Assembly (NCBI GenBank): GCA_937997955.1
Contig: CALLDR010000122.1
Location: 1 to 7,369, forward strand
Length of the DNA: 7,369 nucleotides
Source of the DNA: an uncultured Emergencia sp.
GTDB lineage: Bacteria > Bacillota > Clostridia > Peptostreptococcales > Anaerovoracaceae
Direction of reading: 5' to 3'
Below, piece after piece: positions 5,110 through 7,369 of the stretch. Every line of letters begins with the position of its first letter. Positions within the stretch are counted from its first letter, which is position 1. The notes below the pieces were generated by a model that was given only the letters and a program-made list of their open reading frames with translations, did no database searches and was not told the origin of the DNA. Position numbers and translations under genes: made by a program.

Positions 5110-7029
5110 CTATTTGCCGAAGAAATGAAGAGCAAATCGAAAACGCGCGTTTTCATCATACCACATGGGGAAATTTGTCGCCCAGACGTTGTTATACAGA
5201 TTAAAAAAGACGCCTTCCCCGTCGGTCGGTATATCCTGCCGGAAATTGAGGAGGGACGGCTGTCCCGGCGATACGAGCGCGGTGTCCAGGGCTTCAATTG
5301 CCATCTCATCATACAGGACGCCGTAATCGGTGCCGTGCAAACGTCGATTTCCTTTTCTGACAACTTGTTTTGGATCGATTTTCCTCCCCAGTTTTTGAAT
5401 TCGCTTGTTGGCCGCAATAGGATGAAAGCCTATCCAGAAGGCCTCGGTTACGCGGTTGGCCGGTTTTCCGAACCACGCGAAATCCAATAACAAGTCGCCG
5501 TCTTCGCCCACAGACACCAGCAGATCGCCACGTTCCGGGCATCCGCAATGTTCCGTTGCCTCGCGCGGAAAGCGATATTGAATGACAATGGCGTCTGAAC
5601 CGCAGAACGTCACCGCATCCGGGACAAAGCTTTTATACGGTTCGTTCACACATTCCATTCCGATTTTGGTATAATCCTCCCGCGCCCAACGCACATCTAA
5701 TCGGTTGTACTGCCGGTAAAACCGTTGATATTGTTCGGCGGTGAACTGTTCATAGCAGAGATTGCATAAGGTATGTTCCGCGTCGCAAAAAATGTGGTCT
5801 TCTTTCTGCAGATGACAGATCGAACCATGCCGGTCGATCTTAAGTGTATACTTTCCGAGAGTAAGGAACTTGTTTGCATCGGCTCTTTGCAGATTTTTGG
5901 TGGACAGAGGGCTTCTTTCGGACTGCCGGATGATTTCCTCGGCCGCTGTTCTGTAGGGCGATTTCATGGCGGCCACCGCGTCTGTCAGATAACGGCGCTG
6001 CTCGGCCCATGACGTTTCCATACGTCTGAAGTTATCCCTGCACCGTACCGCTTCAAACTTCTCGCGCGAATAATTGGTATGATCCGCCAGATTTATCTGT
6101 CCGTTTAATCCCCATGTATGCTCCGGAATCATAATAAGCGCCTGTTGCAGCACCTTTTTGTCCGGAATATCCGGCATTTGTTCAGAAAGGCGCTCCAAAC
6201 CACGAAAAATAAAAATCTTTTTCGGGTCTGTTCCGATTCCGTGAATCCAGCTGTCGCCTATTTCGTCGGTTATGACAGGCAGCTCATCTTCCGTTTCCCT
6301 GACCGCTAATGCGACGTCGTTCAGGTTGGCCGCGACAATATCGGCCGACGGAAATTTCTCGCGGAGAGAGGCATACAGCTCTCTCACCTGAGCAGCGGTT
6401 TGTCCGCCCTGATTGTCATTTGTGTGAGCAAAATAAATGGCTGTTCCCGTTTTTCCTATTTCGGAAAAGGTTCCATAATCCGTATGATACATAACAGTAA
6501 TCTGTTTGCCGCTTTCGGATTTCCAGCGAAAAAGTTCCGGTACATCCGGCACGGCGGAGGCCGGATTGACGCCTATATGCAAAAATTCAATTCCGTTTTC
6601 CGCCAAATGTGGAATCATGGCTTTGGTATGTCCCGGCACATCGGTCATTTTAGCAGCGATTGTCTTTTTACCAAACCGCTTATCCAGTTCCTTTGAAAGC
6701 GACAGACCATACCGAAAAAGGGACTCGCTCATCAACTCGGTATGCGTCGTAAACGGGAGTCCGTGCCAGGTGATATCACCGGCTTCAATGGCCTCGCATA
6801 GTCGTTTTGTCTTGTCCGCCGGACGTGTCCGCAGATACTCATGAATCAGCCAGGAGCCCGTTGTCCATTGAAAGCATTCTTTACCGCCCTCTTTACGAAA
6901 CACCGCAGCAACGTCGATCGCTTTTGGAATATAGTCGTCCATATATTTCGTAATAACATTGGAAGCAAGGTCGGTAAACCCTATGTCTAAATGTGTCTTA
7001 AACAGCACCAGCAACTTGTCAATTTTCAT
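5110..7029 (-). CDS. GH38-like / DUF5054-type putative glycosidase
   Basis: A 639-residue protein without signal peptide or membrane segment. Its N-terminus, LLVLFKTHLDIGFTDLA, is the hallmark I associate with DUF5054 proteins, which resemble the N-terminal domain of family 38 alpha-mannosidases. By that comparison His13 and Asp15 would bind zinc, Asp130 in KMTDVPGHT would be the nucleophile, and IPEHTWGLNG (301-310) would supply a further metal-site histidine. The DEIGDSWIHG block is at 255-264. The rest (about 380-639) looks like the beta-rich domains of such enzymes and ends with NNVWATNFPMWY. Family 38 enzymes are retaining glycosidases; activity and substrate of this subgroup are not known to me. 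GGGAG seven bases upstream supports the start. It lies upstream of the oxidoreductase and TIM-barrel genes, suggesting one glycoside-degradation operon. Confidence 0.8.
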   Translation of the reverse strand: MKIDKLLVLFKTHLDIGFTDLASNVITKYMDDYIPKAIDVAAVFRKEGGKECFQWTTGSWLIHEYLRTRPADKTKRLCEAIEAGDITWHGLPFTTHTELMSESLFRYGLSLSKELDKRFGKKTIAAKMTDVPGHTKAMIPHLAENGIEFLHIGVNPASAVPDVPELFRWKSESGKQITVMYHTDYGTFSEIGKTGTAIYFAHTNDNQGGQTAAQVRELYASLREKFPSADIVAANLNDVALAVRETEDELPVITDEIGDSWIHGIGTDPKKIFIFRGLERLSEQMPDIPDKKVLQQALIMIPEHTWGLNGQINLADHTNYSREKFEAVRCRDNFRRMETSWAEQRRYLTDAVAAMKSPYRTAAEEIIRQSERSPLSTKNLQRADANKFLTLGKYTLKIDRHGSICHLQKEDHIFCDAEHTLCNLCYEQFTAEQYQRFYRQYNRLDVRWAREDYTKIGMECVNEPYKSFVPDAVTFCGSDAIVIQYRFPREATEHCGCPERGDLLVSVGEDGDLLLDFAWFGKPANRVTEAFWIGFHPIAANKRIQKLGRKIDPKQVVRKGNRRLHGTDYGVLYDEMAIEALDTALVSPGQPSLLNFRQDIPTDGEGVFFNLYNNVWATNFPMWYDENARFRFALHFFGK

Positions 7030-7225
7030 GTCTTCTCTCCCAACGTGTCAATCATCCATATTCCGGCAGCAGCGTCGTGCCTGCTCGCCGCACCGCCAGA
7101 TAGTCGGAAGGCAGGTTGAATACAGTCTTCAGCGGATAAGCGGTCCCGGACCCGTTCTTTCAGAATCCGCCATGCGTTTTTCCGGAACCGGTATCATCCT
7201 GCATACTCCTTTTTTGTTAAATAGC
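7030..7225 (-). other. Intergenic stretch with a possible decayed small gene
   Basis: A near-ideal AAAAAAGGAG (from 7206) stands eight bases before an ATG at 7197. That frame begins MIPVPEKRMADSERTG but stops after 22 codons at 7129. A neighbouring frame then reads the protein-like TVFNLPSDYLAVRRAG and stops at 7052, 22 bases before the glycosidase start. A single base change would join the two into a protein of about 48 residues. A third frame is also open here and ends on the glycosidase start codon, so openness alone proves little. No family is recognised. Confidence 0.25.
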
Positions 7226-7369
7226 CTAACACGAGTTTTCTTTTATCCACCGCCACTGTTCTTCATCAAGGAACTCTATAGGCGAATTGGATCTATCGGT
7301 ATCGCTGTTTTCGACAACCAACACCTTTGTCCCTTTACATAAACTATGCGTGTGCCAGACATTTTTCAA
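7226..7369 (-). CDS. C-terminal end of an unknown, possibly cupin-like protein (partial)
   Basis: The last 47 residues of a gene entering from the right edge, in the operon direction and ending in TAG. The visible part contains VWHTHSLCKGTKVLVVEN, then DTDRSNSPIEFLDEEQWRWI. A W-H motif followed by a short strand with KGTKVLVVEN recalls the last strands of small cupins that bind or isomerise sugars, which would suit this operon, but the fragment is too short to be sure. The coding frame is supported by its composition, its continuity to the edge, and a stop 28 bases before the ribosome-site-led ATG at 7197. Confidence 0.55.
   Translation of the reverse strand: MKNVWHTHSLCKGTKVLVVENSDTDRSNSPIEFLDEEQWRWIKENSC

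Overview
The window looks like DNA from a Gram-positive anaerobe of the Firmicutes, most likely a gut-type Clostridia. The signs are strong AGGAGG-type ribosome binding sites, an EndoA-like MazF toxin, and a recombinase / sigma-like gene set typical of clostridial conjugative elements. Every gene I can support is on the minus strand, so transcription runs from right to left. The assignment to Clostridia is inference; no rRNA or housekeeping marker is present.

Region 1 (about 1-2561) is a recombination and regulation cassette from a mobile element. In transcription order it holds: a sigma-70 region-4-like DNA-binding protein (2006-2512) followed by an intrinsic terminator; about 330 bases with no clear gene but strong hairpins; a MazF/PemK toxin (1208-1576); a stand-alone resolvase-type protein that lacks the catalytic serine (832-1218, overlapping mazF by 11 bases); a 48-residue SHOCT-like protein (674-820); and the N-terminal third of a large serine recombinase with intact catalytic residues, cut by the window edge (1-543). 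GC-rich perfect or near-perfect hairpins sit just upstream of, or inside, the ribosome binding sites of the sigma-like gene, mazF and the recombinase. This is the most unusual pattern in the window.

Region 2 (about 2562-2976) is a junction. It holds a probable minus-strand terminator, a 62-base imperfect inverted repeat, a possible 26-residue peptide gene, and no convincing larger gene.

Region 3 (2977-7369) is a sugar-processing operon: the end of a possible cupin-like gene (7226-7369), a short stretch with a possible decayed small gene, a GH38-like / DUF5054-type putative glycosidase (5110-7029), a Gfo/Idh/MocA NAD(P)-dependent oxidoreductase (3804-4970), and a sugar phosphate isomerase/epimerase-type TIM barrel (2977-3792). 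None of the complete proteins shows a signal peptide, so the pathway is probably cytoplasmic. An oxidoreductase next to a metal-dependent TIM barrel recalls systems that oxidise a glycoside to a 3-keto sugar before cleaving or epimerising it. The GH38-like enzyme could act alongside them, but the substrate cannot be read from sequence. Whether the sugar operon is cargo of the element or only its neighbour depends on where the element's ends lie, and these are not visible here.
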